64,000 nucleotides of DNA from Lachnospiraceae bacterium (lineage in GTDB: Bacteria; Bacillota; Clostridia; Lachnospirales; Lachnospiraceae): positions 128,733-192,732 of the forward strand of contig JAAUZH010000013.1 of assembly GCA_014804675.1 (NCBI GenBank), read 5' to 3'. How positions within the stretch are numbered: position 1 is the first letter of the stretch; each line of letters opens with the position of its first letter. A model generated the notes under the pieces. That model was not told where the DNA came from. It saw only the letters and a list, made by a program, of their open reading frames with translations, and ran no database searches. A program made the position numbers and the translations under genes. Positions 36,368 through 45,503 of this stretch are shown here, in pieces.

Positions 36368-37150
36368 CTACATCATTGCCTCCACAAATGCTACCATCAT
36401 AGTCTTCATTTCTGTAAAGATAAAATCTGTTACATAAGGCAGCATTCCAACGGTCAGGAACATGACACCTAACCCAACCAGCAGCTTGATCTGTATACCT
36501 ACTGCAAACATGTTCATTTGGGGCGATACCTTAGCAAGAATGCCCAATACCACATTTAAAATCAGGATTACACAGAATACGGGAAGGCAGATTCGGAATC
36601 CTATGCTTAAATAATCCGTTAAAAAGGACAGCATAGGCCCAAGCAGCCTGTCCCCGTCAAATACAGCTTTGTTAATAGGAATCAGGGTATATGTCTCCAC
36701 CAGCGCCTGCAAAATATATCTGTGCATACCGCTGACTAACAGCATGAGCATAACTATATATTGGTAAAGGACACCGCTGATACTGGAGTTTTCCTTGGTA
36801 GTAGGGTCCATCAGACTGGCCATAGCAAGACCGATATCCATATCCACTACCCTTCCAGCAAATACAACAATTGTGTTACAAATATTTGCTCCATAGCCTA
36901 CCAGCAAGCCGGTAAGCCCTTCCTTTATGGCAATCCCTGCATACTCCAGCAAAGTTTCATATACAATTGGTTCATGAGGGGCAAGGACCTGATAAATCAG
37001 ATACGATACAAAAACGGAAAGCCCCACCCGCACCCGGGTAGGTGTATTCGTCATGCCAAAAAAAGGGGCAATGTATATAAAACAACTTACCCGGATAAAT
37101 ACCAGCAGGAAATATTGTAATTCATCTATAGAAAAAGAATATTCTATCAT
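36368..37150 (-). CDS. fliR: Flagellar export protein FliR
   Basis: A 260-residue integral membrane protein, six predicted helices, part of the FliPQR export gate. The N-terminus FSIDELQYFLLVFIRVSCFI is typical. It is followed directly by flhB and preceded by fliQ with an 8-nt gap. Confidence 0.93.
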   Translation of the reverse strand: MIEYSFSIDELQYFLLVFIRVSCFIYIAPFFGMTNTPTRVRVGLSVFVSYLIYQVLAPHEPIVYETLLEYAGIAIKEGLTGLLVGYGANICNTIVVFAGRVVDMDIGLAMASLMDPTTKENSSISGVLYQYIVMLMLLVSGMHRYILQALVETYTLIPINKAVFDGDRLLGPMLSFLTDYLSIGFRICLPVFCVILILNVVLGILAKVSPQMNMFAVGIQIKLLVGLGVMFLTVGMLPYVTDFIFTEMKTMMVAFVEAMM

Positions 37151-37158
37151 AGGGACAC

Positions 37159-37425
37159 CTAAATATATCTGGAAAAGTCAGACCACAAATTTACCATAAA
37201 ACCTGATATTTCATTCAACATCCAATGTCCTAGCAGCATAAGCGCCAGAAATACAGCCAGAATCTTCGGCACAAAAGTCAGGGTCTGTTCCTGAATGGAA
37301 GTTGCTGTCTGAAAAATACTGATGATCAGACCTATGACCAGGGATACTAAAAGCACCGGTGCGGAAACTTTTATAATGATCCACAAAGCCTGATTGGCAA
37401 TTTCAACCACATCATTTATTGACAT
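37159..37425 (-). CDS. fliQ: Flagellar export protein FliQ
   Basis: An 88-residue gate component with two transmembrane helices (IIIKVSAPVLLVSLVIGLII and the segment after KILAVFLA). The loop FQTATSIQEQTLTFVPKI between them is the family signature. Confidence 0.95.
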   Translation of the reverse strand: MSINDVVEIANQALWIIIKVSAPVLLVSLVIGLIISIFQTATSIQEQTLTFVPKILAVFLALMLLGHWMLNEISGFMVNLWSDFSRYI

Positions 37426-37438
37426 ATCCTCACCTCAG

Positions 37439-38284
37439 CTAATAAAAAGTTTTCACCAGATTTATGATCACCAGATTCCAACCATCCGCAAGCACAAAAA
37501 GAAGTATCTTAAAGGGCATGGATATGGTCGTAGGCGGAAGCATCATCATACCCATGCTCATCAAAGCCGATGCCACCACCATATCGATTACGATAAAGGG
37601 GATATAGATAACGAAACCAATAATAAATGCCGTCCGAAGCTCACTGACGATAAAGCTTGGAATCAAAACGGAATTTTCTATATCTTCCAATTCTCCCGTC
37701 CATTCTTTTCCGGCAATATCCGTAAACATAATGGCATCCTTTTCCTGAGTCTGCTTAAACATAAACTCCCGCAAAGGCTCCATTCCAAGCTCTAAGGCTT
37801 CCTCCTGGGTAATCTCTCCCGCTTCAAAAGGTTTGATTGCCGTCTCATTGATTTGGGTAATGATCGGACTCATGATAAAGTAAGTCAGAAACAGCGCAAT
37901 GCCAATCAACACCTGATTAGGAGGCGCTGTCTGGGTATTCAGAGCCGTCCTGGTAAAATGGAGCACAATCAAGATACGGGTAAAGGAGGTTAACAAAATA
38001 ATGAGAATTGGTGCTAATGCAATGCCGGTTAAAATCAGTAAAATTCGAAGTGAGCCTGCTATAGTGCCATTCCCATCATTATAAGTAACAGTTAAATTGT
38101 TCCCAATATTTAATTCTTTTAAATCATCTGCTGACTGGGCGCTTCCCGGCTCATGAATATACGTCCTGCTTTCGCTGTCCCCTGTATTGTTATCGCCAAA
38201 TGCAGACGCCCGAACTGTCACAGGCGTCCCAAAGGCAACTATTACAATCAGGAAAGTCAAAAGGACTTTTTTCATCTTATTCAT
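37439..38284 (-). CDS. fliP: Flagellar export protein FliP
   Basis: A 281-residue export-gate core protein with a cleavable signal peptide (KKVLLTFLIVIVAFGTPVTVRASA) and four membrane helices. Family motifs include LIVLHFTRTALNTQTAPPNQVLIGIALFLT-type sequence and TAFIIGFVIYIPFIVIDMVV. Start at 38284 has GGAG 4 nt upstream and overlaps the fliO stop. Confidence 0.95.
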   Translation of the reverse strand: MNKMKKVLLTFLIVIVAFGTPVTVRASAFGDNNTGDSESRTYIHEPGSAQSADDLKELNIGNNLTVTYNDGNGTIAGSLRILLILTGIALAPILIILLTSFTRILIVLHFTRTALNTQTAPPNQVLIGIALFLTYFIMSPIITQINETAIKPFEAGEITQEEALELGMEPLREFMFKQTQEKDAIMFTDIAGKEWTGELEDIENSVLIPSFIVSELRTAFIIGFVIYIPFIVIDMVVASALMSMGMMMLPPTTISMPFKILLFVLADGWNLVIINLVKTFY

Positions 38285-38639
38285 CTTTCTCCGTCCTTTT
38301 TGTTGCTTTTTCCAAAAGCTCCTTAAAAGAAATCAATTCTTTCTTTTCTGTTATTTTCACTTCGTCCTCCTGAAGCTCCGTCAGAAGGGTTACGGTATCC
38401 TTGCATACCGCAAGCGCCAGATACCTTGTTCCAATCTTGACAATCTGAATATATTTTCCCGGGGCAATCCGAAAGGCTTCTATCAACTCCATATTGCCGG
38501 AAGGCATATTTGCCTGATTCATGAACTTTGCGGTATATCTGGTAGCAATCCATGTAATTGCACAAACGAATAAGAATATAAATAGCAAAGTAAAAAAGTG
38601 TGCAATGGAATTTAGCCCCCGGGAAAGTGCCAATATCAT
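38277..38639 (-). CDS. fliO: FliO-like flagellar biosynthetic protein
   Basis: A 120-residue protein with one N-terminal membrane helix (AHFFTLLFIFLFVCAITWIA) and a FliO-type beta domain (LIEAFRIAPGKYIQIVKIGTRYLALAV). FliO assists assembly of FliP. The ATG at 38639 is preferred; the frame extends to a TTG at 38648 that overlaps the cheY stop. No strong Shine-Dalgarno site is visible, suggesting translational coupling to cheY. Confidence 0.85.
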   Translation of the reverse strand: MILALSRGLNSIAHFFTLLFIFLFVCAITWIATRYTAKFMNQANMPSGNMELIEAFRIAPGKYIQIVKIGTRYLALAVCKDTVTLLTELQEDEVKITEKKELISFKELLEKATKRTEKDE

Positions 38640-38640
38640 A

Positions 38641-39003
38641 TTATCCAACTACTTTCTTTACTGCTTCTAATACACGGTCTGCCTGGAAGGGCTTTACGAT
38701 AAAGTCCTTTGCTCCCGCTTGGATGGATTCAATAACCATAGCCTGCTGACCCATTGCAGAACACATAATGACCATAGCGCCGCCATCGGTTTCTTTAATC
38801 TTCTTCAGTGCCTGGATTCCGTCCATCTCAGGCATGGTAATGTCCATAAGCACCAGATCTGGTTTCAATTCATTGTACTTTTCCACTGCCTTTGCACCGT
38901 TTTCGGCTTCACCTGCAACATTATAGCCATTCTTGGTTAAAATGTCCTTAATCATCATTCTCATAAATGCTGCATCATCCACGATTAAAATATTTTTTGC
39001 CAT
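38641..39003 (-). CDS. cheY: Chemotaxis response regulator CheY
   Basis: A 120-residue single-domain receiver. The acidic pair (IVDDAAFMR), the phospho-acceptor Asp in LVLMDITMPEMDG, Thr/Ser in VIMCSAMGQQ and Lys in FIVKPFQAD are all intact. It binds FliM/FliY to change rotation. GAGGAG 9 nt upstream sets the start at 39003. Confidence 0.95.
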   Translation of the reverse strand: MAKNILIVDDAAFMRMMIKDILTKNGYNVAGEAENGAKAVEKYNELKPDLVLMDITMPEMDGIQALKKIKETDGGAMVIMCSAMGQQAMVIESIQAGAKDFIVKPFQADRVLEAVKKVVG

Positions 39004-39029
39004 ATCCTTTGACTCCTCTGTTTCCATTT

Positions 39030-40253
39030 TTATTTTATGATTTCTGTTACTCTGATACCGAAGCTTTCTTCAATAACTACTACTTCACCTTTTGCTACGA
39101 ACTTCCCATTTACTAAAACATCAATAGGTTCCCCTGCAATCTTGTCAAGTTCTATAATTGTACCCGGTGCAAAGTCTAAAATATCCGCTATGGACTTTCT
39201 CGTTCTTCCTAACTCTACTGTAACCTCTAAAGGCACATCCATAATCAGCCCTATGTTTTCCTGACTTGTCATGGCACCCATATTATTATTAAAAGATTGG
39301 AACTGTACCGGCTGAATATTCATTTGTGGCATCATCTGGGGCATTCCCATCCCTCCCATAGGTTGTTGCATCTGGGGCATTCCCATAGGCTGCTGCATCT
39401 GGGGCATCCCCATCCCCTGCACAGGCTGCTGCATCTGGGGCATTCCCATAGCCTGCTGAGGTACTTCCGCACTGGGCGCTGAAGCCGGAGCTGGTACTGG
39501 CGCAGGCGCCGGAGCAGGATCGCTTTGTGCGCTTTTTGCATTTTGTGCATTCTGGTTTCCAATAAAGGTTTCATACAGACTTTTTGCAAATTCAGTAGGA
39601 TAAAGCTGAATAATCGTACTGTCCACCAGTTCGTCAATCTGCAACCGGAAGGAAACCCTTACAAATTCCCCTTCCAGAAAATCTGCAATCTCTCCTCCTT
39701 CCTTAAACTCCATCAAATCCACCAGACTTGCTTCCGGCGGGCTGATATCAATCATTTTGCCCAGCATAGAGGAAAGAGATGTAGCGGAAGAACCCATCAT
39801 CTGGTTCATAGCTTCAGAAATAGCGCTCAAATGAAGTTCTCCCAGTTCGCCATCTGTATTGGTACCGTCACCACCCATCATAAGGTCTGTAATAACCTTA
39901 ACATCATGTTCCTTTAATACTAAAATATTGGCTCCGTCCAATCCTATCGTATATTTAATTTGAATAAAAACACATGGCTTTTCATATTCCTCGATTACAT
40001 GCTTCCATCTGCACATCTCAACTATAGGAGTTGTGATATTTACTTTTCTGTTCACCAAAGAATAAAGTGTGGTAGCTGATGTTCCCATACTGATATTGGC
40101 AATTTCGCCAATAGCATCTTTTTCATCAACTGTCAGTGCATCTGACACCGCATATTCATCTGCGTTATCGCTTTGACTGTCACTTTGGTCATCACCCGAA
40201 GAAACGCCATTTAAAAGTGCGTTAATCTCGTCCTGGGACAACATACCTTCCAT
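39030..40253 (-). CDS. fliY: Flagellar motor switch phosphatase FliY (FliN/CheC fusion)
   Basis: A 407-residue switch protein. In order: N-terminal CheY-docking peptide (MLSQDEINALLNGVSSG), a CheC-like phosphatase domain with two motifs (DAIGEIANISMGTSATTL and LSAISEAMNQMMGSSATSL), a long Met/Gln/Pro-rich linker (about 245-315), and a C-terminal FliN/SpoA domain (VPLEVTVELGRTRKSIADIL). It dephosphorylates CheY-P at the motor. The linker is encoded by tandem repeats at 39332-39450. It follows fliM after 4 nt. Confidence 0.95.
   Translation of the reverse strand: MEGMLSQDEINALLNGVSSGDDQSDSQSDNADEYAVSDALTVDEKDAIGEIANISMGTSATTLYSLVNRKVNITTPIVEMCRWKHVIEEYEKPCVFIQIKYTIGLDGANILVLKEHDVKVITDLMMGGDGTNTDGELGELHLSAISEAMNQMMGSSATSLSSMLGKMIDISPPEASLVDLMEFKEGGEIADFLEGEFVRVSFRLQIDELVDSTIIQLYPTEFAKSLYETFIGNQNAQNAKSAQSDPAPAPAPVPAPASAPSAEVPQQAMGMPQMQQPVQGMGMPQMQQPMGMPQMQQPMGGMGMPQMMPQMNIQPVQFQSFNNNMGAMTSQENIGLIMDVPLEVTVELGRTRKSIADILDFAPGTIIELDKIAGEPIDVLVNGKFVAKGEVVVIEESFGIRVTEIIK
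39332..39450 (-). repeat. Tandem repeats encoding the FliY Met/Gln/Pro linker
   Basis: Four near-identical 20-nt units of the type TGCATCTGGGGCATTCCCAT (plus-strand reading) start at 39332, 39367, 39393 and 39430. They encode MGMPQMQQP-like repeats in the flexible linker. The spacing varies, so copy-number change by slippage would lengthen or shorten the linker, in frame if units change by multiples of three. Confidence 0.75.
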
Positions 40254-40257
40254 TTGC

Positions 40258-41247
40258 TTATTCCTCCTCTCTTATTACTGATGCAACCTTTACCGCATAA
40301 ACCTCTTTATTAGAGCCGGGCAAGGCCGTGAATTTTTTAATATTTCCAACGTATATATCTAATTCGCTGTCAATCTTTGTATCTAACCGGATAATATCCC
40401 CTATCTGCAGATTTGCAAAATCCATAACAGAAACTGCGCTTTTTCCAAGAACTGCTTTAATCGGCACATCCACCTTGCGGATCATCGTCTCAATGTGCTC
40501 CTCATAGCTTTCATCTTCCATTTCCTGCATAGTAGAGAACCAATACTTTGTATTCAGCTTATCCATAACATCTTCCATGGTGAAATACGGAAGACAGACA
40601 TTCATAAATCCCTCAATATCGCCAATCTTAACATTTAAGGTAACAATGGCTATCATATCACTGGGAGCAATCACCTGAGCAAACTGAGGATTCGTCTCAA
40701 TCCGCTCCATAAAAGGTTCCACCTTCACCACATTTTTCCATGGTTCTCTTAAAAGCTCCATACAGGCTACCATGACCTTATCCAAAATGGATAATTCAAT
40801 TTCCGAAAAATCCCTGTTTTTTTCCAGTGGATTTCCTGCGCCGCCAAGCATCCTGTCCAATATGGCAAATCCCAGGTTCGCAGCCAGTTCAATAATAATA
40901 TCTCCCTGCAGCGGAGCAAAATTCACAATTCCAAGAATAACCGGATTGCTCAATGAATTGGTAAACTCCGAAAAAACCATGGCTTCCGAGCTGACTACGC
41001 TGACTTGTACATTTTTTCTAAGATAAACCGGTAGATTGGTGGATAATAATCGTCCGTAATGCTCAAAAATAATTTCCAGCGTCCGCAAATGTTCCTTAGA
41101 AAACTTGGCAGGACGTTTAAAATCATAATCCTTTACCTGTCTATCGTTATTTTCCTTCATTTCTTCTACATCTAATTCACCGGTACTGAGCGCCTGAAGC
41201 AAGCTGTCTATCTCACTTTGAGATAATACTTCTCCCACCGAACTCAC
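40258..41247 (-). CDS. fliM: Flagellar motor switch protein FliM
   Basis: A 329-residue C-ring protein. The N-terminal CheY-binding peptide is VLSQSEIDSLLQALSTGEL. The middle domain has the CheC-like fold without phosphatase motifs (ILDRMLGGAGNPLEKNRDF). The C-terminal SpoA domain follows (KAVLGKSAVSVMDFANLQIGD). It is located between fliL and fliY. Confidence 0.96.
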   Translation of the reverse strand: MSSVGEVLSQSEIDSLLQALSTGELDVEEMKENNDRQVKDYDFKRPAKFSKEHLRTLEIIFEHYGRLLSTNLPVYLRKNVQVSVVSSEAMVFSEFTNSLSNPVILGIVNFAPLQGDIIIELAANLGFAILDRMLGGAGNPLEKNRDFSEIELSILDKVMVACMELLREPWKNVVKVEPFMERIETNPQFAQVIAPSDMIAIVTLNVKIGDIEGFMNVCLPYFTMEDVMDKLNTKYWFSTMQEMEDESYEEHIETMIRKVDVPIKAVLGKSAVSVMDFANLQIGDIIRLDTKIDSELDIYVGNIKKFTALPGSNKEVYAVKVASVIREEE

Positions 41248-41276
41248 CTCCCGTATTTTTTAATTTGCATAACATC

Positions 41277-41798
41277 TTACTGGTAAACGATAGAACTAAA
41301 GGTGACTTTATAAACAAATTCAGATTCAAACATGGTCTGAATTCTTTTCAAAATCTCATCCCTGATCTGATCTTCATTGCCTCTCGCTTCCTCTAAAGTA
41401 TATGCAGAAAACACATCATTGATTTCTGCTTTAATCAAGCTTACATTTTCGTCCATTTTCTCCCCATAGGTCTTATAGCCCTTATCTTTGGAATTCATAG
41501 CAAGGCTGACCGACACCTGCACTGCATGGTCTTTTTCATCTTCGCCTGGCTTAAGCATAATGGTTACATCCTCAATGGCATAAGGCACCGTATCTTTCAT
41601 GGATACTTCCGGCTGTGCATTGTCTCCATTTTCTCCATTCCCACTTGTCAATTCCAAATGCAGGATCGAGGCAATGTCATTCACTACCGCCGCAGTTTTT
41701 TTGTTTGTACTTGTTACACTGAACATGGTAATCGCCGTCAGCACGACATTCACTATCAAAAGTGCCAAAATCAGTATGGATATCAGATTTTTTTTCAT
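41277..41798 (-). CDS. fliL: Flagellar basal body-associated protein FliL
   Basis: A 173-residue protein with one N-terminal transmembrane helix (KNLISILILALLIVNVVLTAIT) and an extracytoplasmic FliL domain (YAIEDVTIMLKPGEDEKDHA). FliL stabilises stators. Position between motB and fliM is the usual one. Confidence 0.88.
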   Translation of the reverse strand: MKKNLISILILALLIVNVVLTAITMFSVTSTNKKTAAVVNDIASILHLELTSGNGENGDNAQPEVSMKDTVPYAIEDVTIMLKPGEDEKDHAVQVSVSLAMNSKDKGYKTYGEKMDENVSLIKAEINDVFSAYTLEEARGNEDQIRDEILKRIQTMFESEFVYKVTFSSIVYQ

Positions 41799-41820
41799 CT
41801 TCCTTCTCCCTCTTGCATAA

Positions 41821-42621
41821 TTAGTATGTGCTCAACGCATGATAAATCTTTATTTCCACTCTCCGGTTCCTTGCTCTTCCTTCCGGAGTGGTATTATCGG
41901 CAACAGGAACATACTCTCCTCTGCCGGAATGCTTTAAAAGCGCCGGGTCCAGACTGGTATTCTCCACAAAATAATCAAACACCGAAAGTGCCCGAAAGCT
42001 AGACAATTCATTGTTGTTGCCAAACTGGCTGTTATGAATGGGAACATTATCCGTATGTCCTTCGATTTCAATAACGCTTTCCCCGTATCTGGTCAATATC
42101 TGACCGACTCTGTCCAAAACCGGCAGCGCCTCTTCCTTTAACCGGTCACTTCCGGAATCAAACAGTAATGCGCCATTTAAGGTAAGAGATACATATTGGG
42201 AAGTAAAGTCAATATCTATCTCTTTTTCCATATTCGCTTCGTTTATCGCTTCCTCTATCTTTTCCGCCAGTTCTTCTGCCTCCTGCTGCTGCCTTGCCTC
42301 AAATTCCTCCAGGGCATCCTTGTTCTCATTCTCCACATCAGCCGCCTTGCCGGTACTGTTTATGTATTCATCCAGCTCATTTAACTGACTGACGCCATTA
42401 CTGATCAGCACGCCGTCACCAATGGCAGTAGCGCCTCCGTTGAACAAGCTGAAGGTCTGGTTAAAAGACTGTGCCACTGCATCCAGCTTTTCCTGTTCAA
42501 TGGTGGACATGGAAAAAAGCAATATGAAAAAGCAAAGCAAAAGGTTCATCAAATCACTGAAGGTAGCCATCCATGCCGGTGAACCCGGTGCCGGAGCATC
42601 TTCCTGCTTTTTCCTAGCCAT
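41821..42621 (-). CDS. motB: Flagellar motor stator protein MotB
   Basis: A 266-residue stator subunit with one transmembrane helix. The ion-binding Asp is in TFSDLMNLLLCFFILLFSM. A periplasmic OmpA-like peptidoglycan-binding domain follows (VIEIEGHTDNVPIHNSQFGNNNELSSFRA type). The start at 42621 follows GGAGG at 8 nt and overlaps the motA stop. Ion specificity cannot be told from sequence alone. Confidence 0.95.
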   Translation of the reverse strand: MARKKQEDAPAPGSPAWMATFSDLMNLLLCFFILLFSMSTIEQEKLDAVAQSFNQTFSLFNGGATAIGDGVLISNGVSQLNELDEYINSTGKAADVENENKDALEEFEARQQQEAEELAEKIEEAINEANMEKEIDIDFTSQYVSLTLNGALLFDSGSDRLKEEALPVLDRVGQILTRYGESVIEIEGHTDNVPIHNSQFGNNNELSSFRALSVFDYFVENTSLDPALLKHSGRGEYVPVADNTTPEGRARNRRVEIKIYHALSTY

Positions 42622-43423
42622 CCGCTTCACCTCCGCCTTCTTCATCCGATGTTTCTCTATCCTTTGGAGCTAAGAAGGATTTCAATTTTTCTTCAATGAC
42701 ACGCGGATTTTCTCCTGCCTGAATGGATAAAAGACCCTCAATCATGATTTCCTTTATCATCATCTCGGCATCATTATTTGCTTTTAATTTACTTGCAACA
42801 GGAGTGCATATCCAGTTCGCCAACAGGGAACCATATAAAGTAGTAATAAGAGCAACCGCCATATTCGGTCCGATAGCAGCAGCATCATCTAACTTCTTTA
42901 ACATGTTGATCAGACCGATCAGGGTACCAATCATACCCCATGCAGGACCCATGGAAGCAACATCCTGCCAGAATCCTATTTTCGCCTTATGTCTTCCCTC
43001 AATGCTGACAAGCTCCGTTTCCATGATTGCCCTTACCAGTTCCGGGTCAGTGCCGTCTACAATGAGCAAAATGCCTTTTTTCAAAAAAGCATCATCCAAG
43101 TCCCCGGCAGCCTCTTCCAAAGAAAGAAGACCTTCCTTTCTGGCAACATTAGATAACTCAATGATCTTCTTTATGATTTCGGGAGTGTCTAAGGACGGTG
43201 TCTTAAAAATAAGAGCAATGCTCTTTAACCCTCCTACGAAATCAGACATACTGTTAGATGCCAGAATACAGCTGAAAGCTCCACCAAAAGTAATCAAAGC
43301 TGATGGACCATGCAAAAAGTTTCCCAGCGCTGCTACACCTTCATCTCCGGTAACAATACCAAAGATAACTAAGGCCAAACATGCAATCAAGCCAATTATC
43401 GATGCTAAATCCAAAACATTCAC
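42614..43423 (-). CDS. motA: Flagellar motor stator protein MotA
   Basis: A 269-residue stator protein with four membrane helices. The cytosolic loop between helices 2 and 3 carries charged residues that act on FliG. The helix 3 region (PAWGMIGTLIGLINMLKKLDD) and helix 4 region (MAVALITTLYGSLLANWICTP) contain the family motifs. It overlaps motB. Confidence 0.95.
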   Translation of the reverse strand: MNVLDLASIIGLIACLALVIFGIVTGDEGVAALGNFLHGPSALITFGGAFSCILASNSMSDFVGGLKSIALIFKTPSLDTPEIIKKIIELSNVARKEGLLSLEEAAGDLDDAFLKKGILLIVDGTDPELVRAIMETELVSIEGRHKAKIGFWQDVASMGPAWGMIGTLIGLINMLKKLDDAAAIGPNMAVALITTLYGSLLANWICTPVASKLKANNDAEMMIKEIMIEGLLSIQAGENPRVIEEKLKSFLAPKDRETSDEEGGGEADG

Positions 43424-43438
43424 CTTCCTACTTTTGCG

Positions 43439-43624
43439 TTAGTTTGCAAAAATATCCTTTCTATACGATTTTACTAAATTTTTTACTTCTTGTCTACTTT
43501 CTTTTACAATTATTTTTTTACCGGTCGTAAAAGAAATCACCGTATCCGGAGTTTCCTCCACAGTCTCCATCAAGTCAGGATTTATCAATACTTTTTGCCC
43601 GTTCAGCTTTGTAACCTCAATCAT
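43439..43624 (-). CDS. flbD: FlbD/SwrD small flagellar protein
   Basis: A 61-residue protein of the FlbD (SwrD/YlzI) family. It contains IEVTKLNGQKVLINPDLMETVEETPDTVISFTTGKKIIVKES, the full domain. SwrD raises motor power in B. subtilis. The start at 43624 (GGAG 10 nt upstream) is preferred to upstream in-frame ATGs at 43633 and 43645. It follows flgE after a 140-nt gap that holds a hairpin. Confidence 0.9.
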   Translation of the reverse strand: MIEVTKLNGQKVLINPDLMETVEETPDTVISFTTGKKIIVKESRQEVKNLVKSYRKDIFAN

Positions 43625-43693
43625 TTTTATCATTCTCCAACTCATATTTTATCGAATATCAGAATATATTTCTAAAATTTGCTAATCATGACT

Positions 43694-43734
43694 GCAACAA
43701 GGCAGAAACAATGATTCCTGTTTCCGCCTGCTGC
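43694..43734 (-). other. Strong intercistronic hairpin after flgE
   Basis: Between flgE and flbD the minus strand folds into a stem of about 16 bp (GCAGCAGGCGGAAACA with TGTTTCTGCCTTGTTGC, one bulge). It has no T-run after it, so it does not look like a terminator. It may protect or process the flgE mRNA end. Confidence 0.5.
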
Positions 43735-43764
43735 TTTATATTATCTATTTATCCTGCCTTCATA

Positions 43765-45426
43765 CTAGCGCTTCAGATTTACCAGCTCCTCCAACAAGGT
43801 ATCCGATACGGTAATGATTCTGGAATTAGCCTGGAATCCTCTCTGGGTCGTAATCATTTCGGTAAATTCCCTAGAGAGATCCACATTACTCATTTCCAGA
43901 ACACCTGTAGAGATATAACCGCCGCTTGAAGTAACATCCACGCCGATTCCATCAAACTCACCGGAGTTCAAGGTTGCCGCATACAGATTGTCACCCTGCT
44001 TTTCAAGTCCGGCCGCATTAGGAAACTCCGCTACTGCAATCTGACCTAACAGTTTTGTCTGTCCATTGTCATAATGCGCATAAATCATACCATTGCTTTC
44101 AATAGAAACACCGGACATCTTTCCTACCTTACGCCCTGCGCCCATTCCTTTTGTATCACCTGGATCTGCACCAATGGTGCTGGTGCCGTTGGCATTGTAG
44201 TTATTAGATAAGGAAAAATCAATGTTGATAGTGGCAAAAGGTCCGTTCGGTATGGAAACATCATCTCCGAAACTTAAATCCAAAGTAAGGTTGTTGGTTA
44301 ATCCATTTACAGATTCTATCAGCCTTGTAGAATCATTATATTTTACAATACCGCCCTGGATTACCTTACCGGCAACAGTCAGAGCACCTGTGGTTGCGTC
44401 CATAATGCCTGAATCAATAGAGCCTGCTGCCAGCATAGCTCCCAAAGTATCGGTATCGGTGCCGCTTACGTTTCCATATAGCTTGGAAAATTCTTCATAA
44501 GTGCTATATCCATAAGCATTTGCCAGAATCTTCTGCTTTTCTGCAGCTGTTCCCTGTGCATCATCCGTAAAAAGATCAGAAAATGCATACGTAACGCCTT
44601 CATAGGTAACTCCTGTAGCATTTACTGTATAGCCCTGTGCTACATTTAATGTCTGGGCATTTGCTACCTTTACCGAGCTGCCAAAGGACAGATTCGGGAA
44701 CTGGCTCATAACGGATTTCCCATTAGAATCCAATATATCAGATACTTCTACACTGTATTCCCCTTTTTTTCCGGTAGCTTTCATGGACAACTTTGCTGTG
44801 TAGGCATATCCAGCATTGTCGAAAAAGCTTAGATTCATAATTTTTCCGCTTTCCGAAGTAGTATCCGGATCATTTTCATCAATAATACCGGAAACACATG
44901 CTCTCGTAGTGGCTTCCGGAGGATATGTCATGTTCTTTGCACTTAAAACCGTTAAAGGGCTTACCGTATCCTTTTTGATTTGTCCTGTTGTTTCATCTAC
45001 CTGCCAGCCCATTACGTTATAACCGTTAGAGCTCATGGCAAGATTTCCTACCGCATCCACGTTAAAGGAACCATCTCTTGTAAAGTAACGGTTCGAACCA
45101 TCGCTTACTACGAAGAATGCATCCCCTTTCAGCTGAAGGTCGAAAGGATTTCCTGTTGACTGGCTGGAACCTGCCTGTGAAATTGCTGTACTGATTGCTG
45201 CAGTTTTTACACCAAGACCAATCTGTTTTGCATTGGTACCTGCTGTTCCGGTAGTGGTATTTGGACCGGATGCACTTTGACTGGTCTGATACATCAGCTC
45301 CGAAAAATTTACAGACTGATATTTGTATCCTACTGTATTAACGTTTGCAATGTTATTACCAATAACGTCCATCTTTGTCTGGTGCGTCTTAAGACCTGCT
45401 ACACCAGAATACAATGCTCTCATCAT
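43765..45426 (-). CDS. flgE: Flagellar hook protein FlgE
   Basis: A 553-residue hook subunit, long for the family. The N-terminal rod/hook signature is ALYSGVAGLKTHQTKMDVIGNNIANVNT, followed by a variable surface-exposed middle and the conserved C-terminal MSNVDLSREFTEMITTQRGFQANSRIITVSDTLLEELVNL-type end. GGAGG 10 nt upstream sets the start. It is exported by the type III gate with FlgD capping. Confidence 0.95.
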   Translation of the reverse strand: MMRALYSGVAGLKTHQTKMDVIGNNIANVNTVGYKYQSVNFSELMYQTSQSASGPNTTTGTAGTNAKQIGLGVKTAAISTAISQAGSSQSTGNPFDLQLKGDAFFVVSDGSNRYFTRDGSFNVDAVGNLAMSSNGYNVMGWQVDETTGQIKKDTVSPLTVLSAKNMTYPPEATTRACVSGIIDENDPDTTSESGKIMNLSFFDNAGYAYTAKLSMKATGKKGEYSVEVSDILDSNGKSVMSQFPNLSFGSSVKVANAQTLNVAQGYTVNATGVTYEGVTYAFSDLFTDDAQGTAAEKQKILANAYGYSTYEEFSKLYGNVSGTDTDTLGAMLAAGSIDSGIMDATTGALTVAGKVIQGGIVKYNDSTRLIESVNGLTNNLTLDLSFGDDVSIPNGPFATINIDFSLSNNYNANGTSTIGADPGDTKGMGAGRKVGKMSGVSIESNGMIYAHYDNGQTKLLGQIAVAEFPNAAGLEKQGDNLYAATLNSGEFDGIGVDVTSSGGYISTGVLEMSNVDLSREFTEMITTQRGFQANSRIITVSDTLLEELVNLKR

Positions 45427-45457
45427 AATGAAATGACCTCCTAATTTTTATTGCCGC

Positions 45458-45483
45458 AGCCCCTTTCTGTCATTCAAGGGGCT
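45458..45483 (-). other. Intercistronic hairpin before flgE
   Basis: AGCCCCTT pairs with AAGGGGCT in the 77-nt gap between the upstream gene and flgE. There is no T-run, so it is not a standard terminator. With the hairpin at 43694-43734 it brackets flgE. Confidence 0.45.
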
Positions 45484-45503
45484 TAGCCTCCTTATCGGTC
45501 CGG

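Noticed and set aside
42723..43442. Plus-strand open frame of 239 codons
   Set aside because: It is the antisense shadow of motA; the real gene has complete MotA motifs.
45484..45503. CCGATAA on the minus strand resembling a sigma-28 -10 box before flgE
   Set aside because: No TAAA-type -35 at the right distance; the region is better explained as the flgE intercistronic hairpin segment.
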